Assembly (NCBI GenBank): GCA_033557465.1
Contig: CM066037.1
Location: forward strand, 521,040,686-521,104,685
Reading direction: 5' to 3'
Length of the DNA stretch: 64,000 nucleotides
From: Ichthyophis bannanicus
Lineage: Eukaryota > Chordata > Amphibia > Gymnophiona > Ichthyophiidae
Below the pieces are notes generated by a model. That model was not told where the DNA came from. It saw nothing but the letters and a program-made list of their open reading frames with translations, and searched no databases. Made by a program: the position numbers and the translations under genes. Each line of letters opens with the position of its first letter. Position 1 is the stretch's first letter. Positions 21,180 through 31,102 of this stretch are shown in pieces.

Positions 21180-21390
21180 TGAGGTGCGTGTTTGAAAAAA
21201 AAAAAAAGTGAAGGAAGGATTTTAGAGTGCAAGCGTGTAGGTGAGTAGGTGGACAGGACGGGGCCTTCTCCAGGGGGTTATGCCATCAAGACCTCAGTGT
21301 TTCATTTGTGGGGCCAAGAAAAGTTCAGTTTCAGACGTCTGTAAGGCCTGTGCTAAAGGGGGGTTAGAACTGGTAATGGGCTGGGGGGGG
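21180..21390 (+). pseudogene. DIRS type B gag 5' fragment carried in the hAT element
   Basis: After an A-run, an ATG at about 21281 reads MPSRPQCFICGAKK and DVCKACAKGG. This matches the N-terminal start of the type B DIRS Gag in DIRS-4 (MSAKPQCVLCGTRRG, ICRSC) and DIRS-6, including both C-x-x-C pairs, and part of the leader also looks alike. The similarity fades into the minisatellite. It is either a captured DIRS fragment or an older common source. Confidence 0.5.
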
Positions 21391-21690
21391 GGGGGTTAGG
21401 ACTGGCAATGGGCTATGGGGGGCTGACTGGAAATGGGTTGATAGGACTGGAAGTTGGCTGATGGGGGGTTAGGACTGGTAATGGGTTATAGGGGGGCTTA
21501 AACTGAAAATGGGGTGATGGGGGGTTAGGACTGTAAGTGGGTTGATGGGGGGGCTAGGACTGGTATTGGGTTGGGGGGTTGCTAGGACTGGAAATGGGCT
21601 GATGGGTGGCTAGGACTGGAAATGGGCTGATGCAGGAACTAGAAGGGAATGGATGCTGGGTGAGGCTGGAACTAGAAGGGAGCTGATGTT
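21355..21690 (+). repeat. G-rich minisatellite in the hAT element
   Basis: About ten diverged copies of a roughly 28-35-base unit of the form GGGGGGTTAGGACTGG-AAATGGGCTGATG. Copies lose order after about 21620, where a related AACTAGAAGGGA unit appears twice. Confidence 0.8.
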
Positions 21691-21699
21691 GGGGGAGGA

Positions 21700-22700
21700 T
21701 TAGAATGGGATGGGGCTGGAAGAGTAAAATGGAGAAGGGAAAAATATTTTGTGTGGGAGGGATAAAAAATCTACAATTGGCCGGGTATTGGGAGAGTAAG
21801 TGGGGATTGAGGATGGAGGGGTAAAATTTGAGTGGATGAAATAGGAATGAGGAAAGAGCAAAAGGAGAAAGATTAGTATGTTAAAGCAGATGTAGAGAGA
21901 GAATGGAAAAAAACTAGAAGAGAGAAGAAAGGACAAATGGACAGCAGACGATGGAGAGTTAGCAGAAGACTACGAAGAAACCAGAAGAAAGTGGCTGGAG
22001 CAATTGCAGCTGAAAAAAATGCACAAAAGGTAGAAAAATATCTCTTTATTTTGAATTTATTAATTGGAATATGTCAGCTCTGGTAAATGTGCATCATTAA
22101 CGTCTGCGCTTTGTTTAGTACAAGAGCAAATTTAATGTATAGTTTTATTTCTACAGTGTTGTACATTCCAAGTTTGGCTTTTGGGATTCCCAGTTTAATT
22201 ATTGTCTTCCTGTTTCTAAATTGTGATTCCTTGTTTGGTGACGGTCTATGTTGTGCATGTGTAACTGAGCTGAGGTGTTCTGTTTATATAATTCCTATTT
22301 GACAGTGCCACTTGTTCTCTTTCCCCAGTAGGTCATGTATTGTTGTTCTCTGAAATGTATTGGTTTAATATTTGCAGTGTTGCCTTTTGATTGGTAGAGT
22401 ATGGTGCTTTGTGAGTCCTGGTAGTGCTGTTAGGATACGGCGGGTTTGCTATGGGTTCTAAATGGGCAGTGTTTGTAGTAGTTCCTAATGTGTCTGGCAG
22501 TTGGCACTGGATTATAGTAATGTAGAAATCTTTGTCTTTCTTTATCCATACACTCATTAAGAGGCATGTTTACTAAAAGTTAATATATGGTAACATTATG
22601 CAAATATTTATGCAAATGAGGCCCCTTATGCAAATGAGGCCCCGCACCCCCCTTGGGCCGCCCCTGCTGGGGGCCCACAATTTTTGTTGGCATAGGGCCT
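21700..22700. other. A/T-rich second half of the hAT element, nothing recognised
   Basis: No open frame above about 80 codons and no known family. It ends with two near-identical copies of TATGCAAATGAGGCCCC (22610-22645) just inside the right terminal region. Confidence 0.5.
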
Positions 22701-22706
22701 CACTCA

Positions 22707-22723
22707 AGGTAAATCCGGCCCTG
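22707..22723. repeat. hAT terminal inverted repeat (right)
   Basis: Reverse complement of the left 17-bp repeat, followed by the second CTTCTATG at 22724-22731. Confidence 0.92.
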
Positions 22724-22731
22724 CTTCTATG

Positions 22732-23280
22732 TATAATTTTTTATCCATGACAACCACGGCCCCACCCTTATCTGCTGGTTTAATGATGACCGTATTATTT
22801 TTCTGTAGGGAAATAATAGCATCCCGTTCTCCTTTAGAAAGATTGTTATATAAAGGAGCCGACTTAGCGCAAACTTGGTTCACCTCTCGTAATACTATTT
22901 TCTCAAAGGCTATTATCAGTGGATCAGTCTGAGGAGGTGTCCAGGTGGACTTCTTACTGATCACAGAAATATCAGAAGAATCAATCTGTTGTGTACTAAA
23001 AAAAATGTTTTATACGAATCTTTCAAAAAAACTTATAAAGATCTAAATTGATCTCAAACAAATCGGGTCTCCTCATAGGAACAAAGGAAAGCCCTTTTTA
23101 AGTAGAGACTCCTCATCTTGTGACAGTTTATAATTAGAAATATTAATTACATTATTTTGTAGGGTGTAGGTCATATCCTTCTCTCGTGAGACCAATCTCT
23201 GTTCCAGTTCCCTCTGCCTCATCCTCGTCCGCGACCCCTCTGATGCTGGTAATTTGACTGATTGTGTGTACAATATTGAT
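22732..23280 (-). pseudogene. PLE-1 RT N-terminal part
   Basis: The minus strand reads NNVINISNYKLSQDEESLL, then, after damage near 23060, FEKIVLREVNQVCAKSAP and NTVIIKPADKGGAVVVMD. The KPADKGG block is a known signature of Penelope-like reverse transcriptases. It joins 20511 once the hAT insertion is removed and 30303 once the Ngaro is removed. At least one frameshift lies near 22965-23075. Confidence 0.88.
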
Positions 23281-23748
23281 AACCGAGGTATCCGGATGCC
23301 CAACCCGGCTTGTACCCATCCCTCACCCCCCCCCACCTCCTTTCCTTACCCCTTCCACCATCCCCCCCCCCCCAAGACAAACCGCACAGACATCAGGGTT
23401 TGGTGCAAACATTGCTTGGTCGCAGCTTTATTGACTGTAAAAACACCGGCCCAACACGGGCCAATTTTGTAATCCAAAACAGTAACTGAATAACAGAATA
23501 ACCCCCCCCTCATCCGGATGGTGCCCCCCACCAGCCGTTAGTAGCAAAGTGGAGCACCATCCACACCACCCCCCCCCCCTGCGCCCGCCTAGCCGTTATA
23601 GCAAAGGCCGGCTGAGGGGGTTCCTATTTCCGGGTAGAGACCCCATCCGGGACGTCTCCCCCAACCTGACGAGCCGTGCCGCTCACCTGGAAGGCGGCAT
23701 ATGGCTGCAATGAGGCACCGGGTCCACGAGCACGAGCTCGCTACCCCG
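23281..23748 (-). repeat. Ngaro repeat A, outer copy
   Basis: About 468 bases, nearly identical to 24091-24570. Differences are mainly in the length of C-runs plus a few substitutions. The 97 bases 23749-23845 between this copy and repeat B have no partner. Confidence 0.92.
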
Positions 23749-23845
23749 CTCACCCGACCCAAAAGGGGCCACCCCCCCCCCCCACCAGCTGCAACGACAT
23801 CCATCTCTCTCCCCCCCCGCCGCAGACAAAGGGAGGGAGGGAGGG

Positions 23846-24090
23846 AAACCTTTCACCAGCGCGAGCAAGGAGGAAGAGAGGGGTCGCCGGCCAGCGAACC
23901 CTCCTTGCTCGCGCTGCCACCCACGTGTCCGCCTACGCGGACCAAACAATCCGCCCCCCCCCCGGAGCATAGGGCCCAGCGCGCCCCCCCCCCACTCCCC
24001 CAAGCAAACACGGCCAGCCAGGAAGTCGGGCCCCGGAACCCGGTTACCAGGCCGGCCGCGGGACCGGGGCCCGGCGGCCCAGCCCCTCAT
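23846..24090 (-). repeat. Ngaro repeat B, inner copy
   Basis: Nearly identical to 30053-30302, with small C-run length changes and a few substitutions. It abuts repeat A exactly at 24090/24091. Confidence 0.92.
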
Positions 24091-24570
24091 AACCGAGGTA
24101 TCCGGATGCCCAACCCGGCTTGTACCCATCCCTCACCCCCCCCCCACCTCCTTTCCTTACCCCTTCCACCGTCCCCCCCCCCCCCAGACAAACCGCACAG
24201 ACATCAGGGTTTGGTGCAAACATTGCTTGGTCGCAGCTTTATTGACTGTAAAAACACCGGCCCAACACGGGCCAATTTTGTAATCCAAAACAGTAACTGA
24301 ATAACAGAATAACCCCCCCCCCCTCATCCGGATGGTGCCCCCCACCAGCCGTTAGTAGCAAAGTGGAGCACCATCCACACCCCCCCCCCCGTGACCCCCC
24401 CCGCGCCTGCCTAGCCGTTATAGCAAAGGCCGGCTGAGGGGGTTCCTATTTCCGGGTAGAGACCCCATCCGGGACGTCTCCCCCAACCTGACGAGCCGTG
24501 CTGCTCACCTGGAAGGCGGCATACGGCTGCACTGAGGCACCGGGTCCACGAGCACCAGCTCGCTACCCCG
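24091..24570 (-). repeat. Ngaro repeat A, inner copy
   Basis: Second copy of repeat A. It starts with the same AACCGAGGTATCCGG as 23281. Confidence 0.92.
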
Positions 24571-24591
24571 CCACCGGCACTAGGTAGCTCG

Positions 24592-25371
24592 CTATCCTAG
24601 AGCCGCCCCCACCAAAGAAAGCTGCGACCAGCACCAAGACTCCAATGCCTCCTGCCAATCATTGAGAAGCAGGTCCTGCCCCACCGGGGCCAAGTGAACC
24701 CCATCCAGCCGGTACAGACCGGCACAGGCGACATCAGCCCACGGGTGTCGAACATGTAGCCCACCCGTCTGCTGCACCCAACGCCCAATCTGACGGTTGA
24801 GCTTGCACAAACCCCTCGACCAACGCCGTTGGGTCCAGCAGGCAGGGCGAGGAACAATGTCCGACCAAATGATGGCCACCCCTGGGATGACCTCCCGCAG
24901 CCGGGCAATGTCATTCAAAACCGTCATAATGAGTTGCAGGCAAGCCCAGCCAGCAACGTCATTGCCCCCCAGGTGAAGCAGCAGCCCGACTGGCCGCTGT
25001 CGCCGTCCGAGTTCTGCATGGACGTGGTCCAGGAGCTGTCCCCAGTGCATGCCACGGTGGCCCATCCAGCACAGGCGCACTCCTGCCCCAGCAAGACCAA
25101 GATGCACCCCCAACGGCCGAACAGCCGCTCGACGCTCCGCCCAGTAGACAAAAGAGTGCCCGATGATCCACCAGTCCCCACCGGACACACCACCTGAAAG
25201 CAGAAAAGAGCGGACTGCCACCAGCAAGCAATTCTGCAACAGGGAGAAAAGCATTAGTACCCCCCAGGCCCCGCCCCTGCACCGCCCCCTCGTGCAGAGC
25301 ACCCAAGGAACTAGGTGGCACCCCCGGAGGCCGGTGGGCGAACATACCCAGCATAAGCCCCCGACCGCCAT
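24592..25371 (-). CDS. Ngaro SGNH/GDSL-type hydrolase
   Basis: A 259-codon minus-strand frame follows the recombinase and overlaps its 3' end. From about residue 66 it reads WWIIGHSFVYW (block I, with Ser in GHS in place of GDS), then LLLHLGGNDVAG (block III GGND) and LDGVHLAPVGQDLL (block V, D-x-x-H). These give the Ser, Gly, Asn and His positions of the SGNH hydrolase fold. Ngaro elements of fish and sea urchin are known to carry such a hydrolase; its job in the element is not settled. The first 65 residues overlap the recombinase frame and may not be translated, so the true start is uncertain. No stop breaks the domain. Confidence 0.85.
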   Translation of the reverse strand: MAVGGLCWVCSPTGLRGCHLVPWVLCTRGRCRGGAWGVLMLFSLLQNCLLVAVRSFLLSGGVSGGDWWIIGHSFVYWAERRAAVRPLGVHLGLAGAGVRLCWMGHRGMHWGQLLDHVHAELGRRQRPVGLLLHLGGNDVAGWACLQLIMTVLNDIARLREVIPGVAIIWSDIVPRPACWTQRRWSRGLCKLNRQIGRWVQQTGGLHVRHPWADVACAGLYRLDGVHLAPVGQDLLLNDWQEALESWCWSQLSLVGAALG

Positions 25372-26300
25372 CTGCCAATGCGCTGAATGACCCGCGAGTC
25401 CAGACCCGCGGCCGCCGCGCTAGTCGCCGCCCCAATCCGGAATGAGTGCGACGCTTAGCTCCGTTCAGGGCAACCCAAGGTGCGCAAAACCAACCGTAGC
25501 ACCGCCGTGAACTGATACTGAGTCACTGGCCTGCCGTCCGCGTGAATGAAGAATTGGCCCCGCACCCCCGGTTGCTGTTGCACGTACGCACCCAAAGCCC
25601 GCACGGGACAAGACAACAAGGGGGGAATAGCACGGAGCAAGACCCAACCCCCTTTTCTGGACTGGTCCGTCTTGGACCGTGATAAGAAAATCTGCACCCG
25701 CGCCGGATCCACACGAACATGCCCGAAGTCGAGCCCGCCAAAAGCCCCTCGGCTCGCGGACCGAGGGACAAGCTCGGATACCCGAAAGGCGCCGAAAAAG
25801 GCCATAGTAAACAGTGCATGAAACAAGACCGCCTCGAACCCGGAGGCCGCCACCCGCGGTAAAACCGCACAAACCTGCAACAAAAGCTCATGAGATATCG
25901 GGAGCCGCCAATCCCGCGCCCCCGGCTGTACGCGAGCCCATCCGGCAAGCAGACGCCCAACTAAAAAGGAGACACGCGGGTTTCCCCAACCAGCAGCTTT
26001 ACAAAAGAAAGAGAAGCCCGCCAATGCTCCAGCAACTGCCGACCGGGCCCAGCCCTCCTGCTTCACCCACAACACAAAACGGCCGACCAGGCCATCCGAC
26101 ACCGCCCCCCCAGACCAACCATGCGTGCCCAGAAAAGCACTCACCTGACGGTAGCCCCGCCGGTACGACGCCCAGGTACTACGAGCCACCGATGCTGCCA
26201 GGAGAACCATTAGGTCAGGGTTCCAATTCTCCAGAGATGTTCCGGAACCCGCGCAGGCAGCTCGTCCGCCTGAGGAGCCAGCCGCCAGAACTGCGCCCAC
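25325..26300 (-). pseudogene. Ngaro tyrosine recombinase with one stop before the catalytic His
   Basis: The minus-strand frame reads ARSTWASYRRGYRQV (N-terminal helices) and FFGAFRVSELV (first catalytic Arg), then ILSRSKTD-like FLSRSKTDQSRKGG. TAA at 25455-25457 ends the 281-codon frame. The same frame continues directly with HSFRIGAAT (H-x-x-R, His at 25446-25448) and AYAGYVR (candidate Tyr). One nonsense change thus removes three catalytic residues while the coding sequence beyond stays readable. The 5' end overlaps the RT-RNase H frame by about 90 bases. Confidence 0.9.
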
Positions 26301-27889
26301 TGAAAACGGGACAAAGCGTCAGCAATAGTGTTCTGAGCACCAGGCACGTGCCGAGCTCTAGTGGTGACGTTCAAACGCAAGCAGGCCAACACAAACACTC
26401 TCATCAAGGAAGCCACCCTGGGGCACCGGGGAGCTTGACGGTTTATGACCTCAACCACTGCCGCGTTATCGCACCAAAAGACTACCCGCCGGTCCTGCAA
26501 TCGGTCCGGCCATACCCAGAGAGCCACCACAATGGGAAAAAGTTCCAGGAAGGTGATATTCCGGGTGAGGCCGGAGCTTACCCAATCCGCCAGCCAGGGC
26601 TCAGCGCACCAGGACCCGTGACAAAACGCCCCAAAACCAGAACCGCCCGCCGCATCGGTAAACAACTGCAGATCGCGATTCGAGAGCTCCGGCAGCTGCA
26701 GGACAGAGGACCCGTCAAAGCCAGCCAAAAAGGCGTCCCAGACCCGCAGATCCGCCCGCATCCCAGCGGACACCCGAATACGATGATGAGGCAATCGCAG
26801 CCCCGCCATCGCCAAGGAGAGGCGCCGCGTAAAAGGGCGCCCCATGGGGAGGACACGGCAAGCAAAATTGAGATGCCCGACCAACGACTGGAGGACACGG
26901 AGGGAAGTCTTGGAAGCGGAACCTATAGAGGCCACCAACTCCCGAAGGCGACGGATCTTTTGCGCTGGCAAGCGCACCACCATAGCCACCGTGTCAATTT
27001 CAATACCGAGGAAAGTAAGACACGTAACCGGTCCGACCGTCTTATCAGCAGCCACACGCAGAAAAGTGCTGAGGAGATTGGGACACGTGGGAGCACGCTC
27101 AGGTCCGACAAACAGAAAGTCGTCGAGATAGTGCACCATGGAAGCGGCCCCCGACTGTCGTTCCACGACCCAATGCAAGAACGTACTGAAGGCTTCGAAG
27201 TACGCACAAGAGATGGCACAGCCCATGGGCATGCACATATCAAAATAGTACCGCGCCTCGAAGCGAAACCCCAGCAGAGGGAAGGCCGTGGGGTGCACCG
27301 GCAACAGGCGGAAGGCCGATTCAATATCCACTTTTGCCAGAAGGGCACCAGGCCCGCATCGACGGACCAGGGAGACGGCGGCATCGAAAGAAGAGTAATG
27401 GACCGTGCAGAGCTCACGAGGTATGCGGTCATTGACCGAATCGCCTGGAGGGCAAGAGAGGTTGTGTATCAACCGGAACTTGCCCGGCTCCTTCTTGGGA
27501 ACCACCCCCAACGGCGAGACCGTAAATGGGGAAAAGGGGGGCACCAGGAAGGGGCCAGCAATGCGACCCAACGCACACTCATCAGAAATCTTCCGCCGCA
27601 CAAAATCCCCATAAATCCGAACGGAGGCAGCATTGCGGGACCCCCCTTGGACGAACGCTCCCTGGACAGGAATGCGGAAACCCCGGGAAAACCCACCCAA
27701 AAGCAAACCCGCCGCCCTCCCCCGACGGGAACGCCCGTACGCCAGCAACCAGGGGCGCATCGCCGCCACGCGTACGGGGGTACGGGCCAAGGCCCGCCCC
27801 CAGTTACTTTCCCGCCGAGGGGGCCCCCGGGACCCCTTTTCTGCTGCACTTCGCAGCTGCGTGCGCACCACCGCACAAGGAGCAGGCAT
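26210..27889 (-). CDS. Ngaro reverse transcriptase and RNase H
   Basis: An open frame of 559 codons. RT motifs in order: PLGVVPKKEPGKFRLIHNLS, LAKVDIESAFRLLPVHP (motif A Asp), YYFDMCMPMGCAIS and VHYLDDFLFVG (YLDD at 27119-27130). RNase H follows with LQLFTDAAGGSGFG, ITFLELFPIVVAL, WCDNAAVVEVIN and GAQNTIADALSR, which cover the D-E-D-D positions. Length and order fit Ngaro pol. No stop or frameshift is seen. The proper start may lie slightly upstream or arise by frameshift from the Gag frame. Confidence 0.93.
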   Translation of the reverse strand: MPAPCAVVRTQLRSAAEKGSRGPPRRESNWGRALARTPVRVAAMRPWLLAYGRSRRGRAAGLLLGGFSRGFRIPVQGAFVQGGSRNAASVRIYGDFVRRKISDECALGRIAGPFLVPPFSPFTVSPLGVVPKKEPGKFRLIHNLSCPPGDSVNDRIPRELCTVHYSSFDAAVSLVRRCGPGALLAKVDIESAFRLLPVHPTAFPLLGFRFEARYYFDMCMPMGCAISCAYFEAFSTFLHWVVERQSGAASMVHYLDDFLFVGPERAPTCPNLLSTFLRVAADKTVGPVTCLTFLGIEIDTVAMVVRLPAQKIRRLRELVASIGSASKTSLRVLQSLVGHLNFACRVLPMGRPFTRRLSLAMAGLRLPHHRIRVSAGMRADLRVWDAFLAGFDGSSVLQLPELSNRDLQLFTDAAGGSGFGAFCHGSWCAEPWLADWVSSGLTRNITFLELFPIVVALWVWPDRLQDRRVVFWCDNAAVVEVINRQAPRCPRVASLMRVFVLACLRLNVTTRARHVPGAQNTIADALSRFQWAQFWRLAPQADELPARVPEHLWRIGTLT

Positions 27890-28632
27890 GCTTGAATTTG
27901 CAGTCAGGGAAGGGGCAGGACGCCTTGTTGAAGCGCCATCAGACGTCCCCCCCCACCGAGAGCTCCCTTTGGCTGAGGCAAAGCCGAGCCGGAGGCACGA
28001 AAGGAACGCCCGCTAGCTGGCACCGGCGCCGGCCCCGCCCTACCGGCCGCCCCGCCGGATACCCCAGCGCGACCCCGTACGGACATCTGGGTCAACCATA
28101 GGTTGATGTCTTTCGTTCCCCACATCAAGCGGCTATTCTCCTCCATCTGATCCCGAAACTCCTCGTCATAATTTAACCAAGCCCAACCCTCGTGAGCCTG
28201 GGACGCCGCCAGGATATTATCAGCATAAGCGAACAGGGCCCCGTACTGATCCGGGAAGTAATGCCCCCATACGCTCGCCAAACACAAGAAGGCGCGGGTC
28301 CAGTTGAGGGTGTTGCGAGAGACCTTGCGCAGCCGGCCCGCCTTCTCATCCTCCTTGCGTTTTTTCCTGCTCTCACCAGAGCGCTTCCGACCATCGAGGA
28401 GACTGAAGATGTCAATATATTTTCGGTGCTTGATCCGCCGCCGCAACTTCCGCGGAACGGCCTCCCACAACTCAGAGCACTGTATGACGGAAACCCCACC
28501 CAAGGCGCCCGCTGCCGCCCCTCGAGTGGAGCCGAGCGAGGAAGCCAAGGACGACGAGGAGGAAGAGGAAGAGGATGCACGCCTGCAGCGCCGAGCCCGT
28601 TTGCGCTTCCCCGCTACCTTCCCCGCCCCCAC
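27840..28632 (-). pseudogene. Ngaro Gag-like protein with zinc knuckle, frameshifted
   Basis: A 242-codon frame starts at 28632 with a basic segment (KVAGKRKRARR) and a Ser run, then a helical region including WTRAFLCLASVWGHYFPDQY. It ends at 27904. In another frame the sequence goes on as CPFPDCKFKHACSLCGG and AHAAAKC, a Cys/His zinc-knuckle-like end. The shift falls at the C-run 27949-27956, and a TGA lies just after it in the second frame. The protein probably binds element RNA. The region 28633-29600 upstream is Pro/Gly-rich in every frame and I cannot fix its reading. Confidence 0.7.
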
Positions 28633-30052
28633 AGGGCCCGGTGTAGATTCAGGGGCCCCCCCCCCGCAGCGCCACCAGCATACTCACCACTCCCCCCAGC
28701 GGGGGCGACAGGAGCCCCGCCAGATGACACGCTAGGCGCCGGAACCTCGAGCCCAGCAGTGGACCCCGCAGGGTCCGCACCAGCCAACGTACCAGAAGAA
28801 GCCATGGAGGTGGAAGGCGTTGAAGTCCACAGAACCTGCGGAGAAGAGGAAGAGAAAGCAGCCAGAGCACCAGGGGTACCGAGAGCTGTGGGCGACCCGG
28901 CCCCCCAAGTCCGAGCCGAAGACCCCAACCCCCCGGCCTCCCAGGCCGCTGCCCCCCCGGCCGCCCCACGAACGTCCCCTAACCAACCCCCCCAGCCACC
29001 CCAAGGGCCTCCACCCCCCCACGGGGCCGGTCCGAACGGCCAAGGGCCCGCTGAACCCGGGAAACCGGTAGCAGGAGGGGAAAACCAAGGGGAGGGGGAA
29101 GGCCCCCCCGCGCCCGGGGGAGGGGGTGGGAATGAGGGCCAGCCCTCCGCTGCCATAGGCAGCAGGCTGTGGACAGGGTCCCGCGGAGACCCGGGGCCGC
29201 CGCCGACCGGGCCGCCCGACACCTCACCGCCCCCCAACGCCGCCAATGCAGTGCCCTCCACCAGAGGCCCCGCAGAAGGATCTTGCTCGCCCCTGGAGGC
29301 ACTCGCCACACACGCGGGCACAGGGAGCCCCCGAGCGGCCCCCCGCCCCCGAGCCCGCCGCACCCCGCCGCACCCCGCTAAGCCCACGGCTCCGCCGCGC
29401 CGCAGGCGGCCCCCCGGGAGCCGGGGCTGCGGCACGGCCCGCCCTGCCGCGGTCTCCAGGCAGGGCACCACGCCGCAGAGCTCCCCGCCCTCGGGCGGCA
29501 CCCTTCGCCCCCCTTGCCACGCCCCGCAGCGGGACCCGCCGGGCCATGGAGAAAAAAGGGGCACTCAGCCAAAGGACGGCACCCGGCGGCAAGGCCCTGC
29601 CCCCCCAACCAACCAAGGCAGCACCGCTGTATAATAGCAGGTGTCCTGGTATTTAAAGAGTTTTTTTTTTTTTTTTTTTTAATCTATTTGTACGTGCCTT
29701 ATTGCTTTCGGTTGTCCTTTCTTTATTATTTTTTTTTTTTAATTAATTGGGCACAGCAGGGAACGCTGCGCTCAAAGGTCCCCAAGCCGGCCGGGGGCCC
29801 CGCTCACCAAACGAGGCCTCACACAGGCCTGACCAACCCCCCACGTGCCCCGAAGCCAACGGCCACGCTGGACTCTGCCGAGGAGAAAAGCAACCACGCG
29901 AAAGCGCGTTGGTTTCTTTACTTTCGGTTTTTTGTTTTTTTTTTTGATGGTGAGGCACGGGGACGAAAAGCACCCCCCACGGACCACCCGAGACAAAACA
30001 ACGAGACCGGTAGGCCAAAACAACCCACCCGCACCCGAAAGCGACCACCTCC
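28633..30052 (-). other. Ngaro 5' region, low complexity
   Basis: Very G+C-rich to 29600, with long open frames on both strands that look like composition artefacts (runs of Pro, Gly, Ala). Two T-rich runs follow (29660-29745) and a mixed leader. A Gag N-terminal extension in the minus strand is possible; no motif supports it. Confidence 0.5.
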
Positions 30053-30302
30053 AAACCTTTCACCAGCGCGAGCAAGGAGGAAGAGGGGTCGCCGGCCAGC
30101 GAACCCTCCTTGCTCGCGCTGCCACCCACGTGTCCGCCTACGCGGACCAATCAATACGCCCCCCCCCCCCCCGGAGCATAGGGCCCAGCGCGCCGCCCCC
30201 CCCCCACTCCCCCAAGCAAACACGGCCAGCCAGGAAGTCGGGCCCCGGAACCCGGTTACCAGGCCGGCCGCGGGACCGGGGCCCGGCGGCCCAGCCCCTC
30301 AT
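30053..30302 (-). repeat. Ngaro repeat B, outer copy
   Basis: Partner of 23846-24090. It marks the 5' end of the element. PLE-1 resumes at 30303. Confidence 0.92.
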
Positions 30303-31096
30303 TGTATTGCCGATCTTGATCGAAATGCGGAGGCGGTCCTCGCATATTCTCTTGATTCCAAAAGGGGGGAGGGGCCGGATTATTCGTTTTCTCTCGATAG
30401 TGAGCATATTGTCGGTCCTGATTTACATGTGATTGCCGATTGCATGAATGATCTCGACCACCCCCCTTCCAAAAACTGTCCATGTCGAAAAAAGGAAGTT
30501 TTTTGACATGATGATCCTGTTCAGTATTCACATGGGATTTTTTGGTAGAAAACAAGGAAGCAGATGGGTCAAAACCCTCTACAGACTCACTCCTACTCCT
30601 CTTCTTTTTAGGTTCAGGAGACAAATCAAGATTAGAATCTTGTACAACACTGTCTTTCCGATCAAAGAGAGAAGGTCTCTTTTTAAACCATAGCCTATCA
30701 TTATCGACCTTCTTACTCCAGTGGTAGATGTAACCAACCTTATAATCGTCTTCATCTCTCTTAAACTTATCAACCTTTTTATCCTTAACCTCTTTTTTAA
30801 AAAGTTGAATATTTCGTTCATAATCATTGTGAACTGTCCCGAAATTCTTATCACACTCTCTGAGTACCAAGCTTACCATCTAAATCATTTTTCAAAAGTT
30901 CAGATTTCTTATTCGCTGTGGTGATCAATAAAATCATCAAATCAAGAGAACACTTATTTAAAATAGCGTTCCAACATTTAATAAAGCCTTCTTCATTACG
31001 ATACAAACCAGGGGCTTTGTTCATCCTAAGGCTTGGAATAATTTTGGCTTTGCAACATTCCAAAAGATACGACGCATGCATCTCTTCTCTAACCAT
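30303..31096 (-). pseudogene. PLE-1 N-terminal region
   Basis: Minus-strand 31096-30860 reads MVREEMHASYLLECCKAKII, with a helical Leu-rich region. After a frameshift near 30850, LRECDKNFGTVHNDYERN and KKVDKFKRDEDDY follow, then a basic nuclear-type segment (PEPKKKRSRSES). Such Lys/Asp-rich N-terminal parts precede the RT in vertebrate Penelope-like elements; a precise function is not known to me. It continues into 23280 once the Ngaro is removed. Confidence 0.72.
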
Positions 31097-31102
31097 TTTT
31101 TA

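Larger units (their letters stand above)
20520..22723. mobile_element. Non-autonomous hAT-type DNA transposon
   Basis: The unit begins and ends with the perfect 17-bp inverted repeat CAGGGCCGGATTTACCT and is flanked by the 8-bp duplication CTTCTATG. It interrupts the PLE-1 reverse transcriptase. I find no transposase. The inside is a patchwork: a CpG-rich exon-like part, a piece resembling the start of a type B DIRS gag, a G-rich minisatellite and an A/T-rich second half. Confidence 0.88.
23281..30302 (-). mobile_element. Ngaro-type tyrosine-recombinase retrotransposon, complete
   Basis: The element has the split direct repeats that define Ngaro elements. On the minus strand the order is B (30302-30053), ORFs, A (24570-24091), B (24090-23846), A (23748-23281). 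The ORFs are a Gag-like protein, RT-RNase H, tyrosine recombinase and an SGNH hydrolase. It sits in PLE-1 with no target duplication; both outer junctions and the internal B-A junction carry an AT dinucleotide. The G+C content is far above that of PLE-1 around it. Confidence 0.92.

Noticed and set aside
23676..24300. Two Pro-rich proteins in the Ngaro repeats
   Set aside because: They fall in repeated, non-coding A and B units with long C-runs, and their frames differ between the repeat copies.
25814..27895. 693-codon open frame on the plus strand
   Set aside because: It lies antisense to the Ngaro RT-RNase H and recombinase, is Pro/Arg-rich through base composition, and has no recognisable domain.
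28192..29634. 480-codon Pro/Ala-rich frame on the plus strand
   Set aside because: It is antisense to the Ngaro Gag region and G+C-rich leader. Open frames occur in several phases there because stop codons are rare in such sequence.
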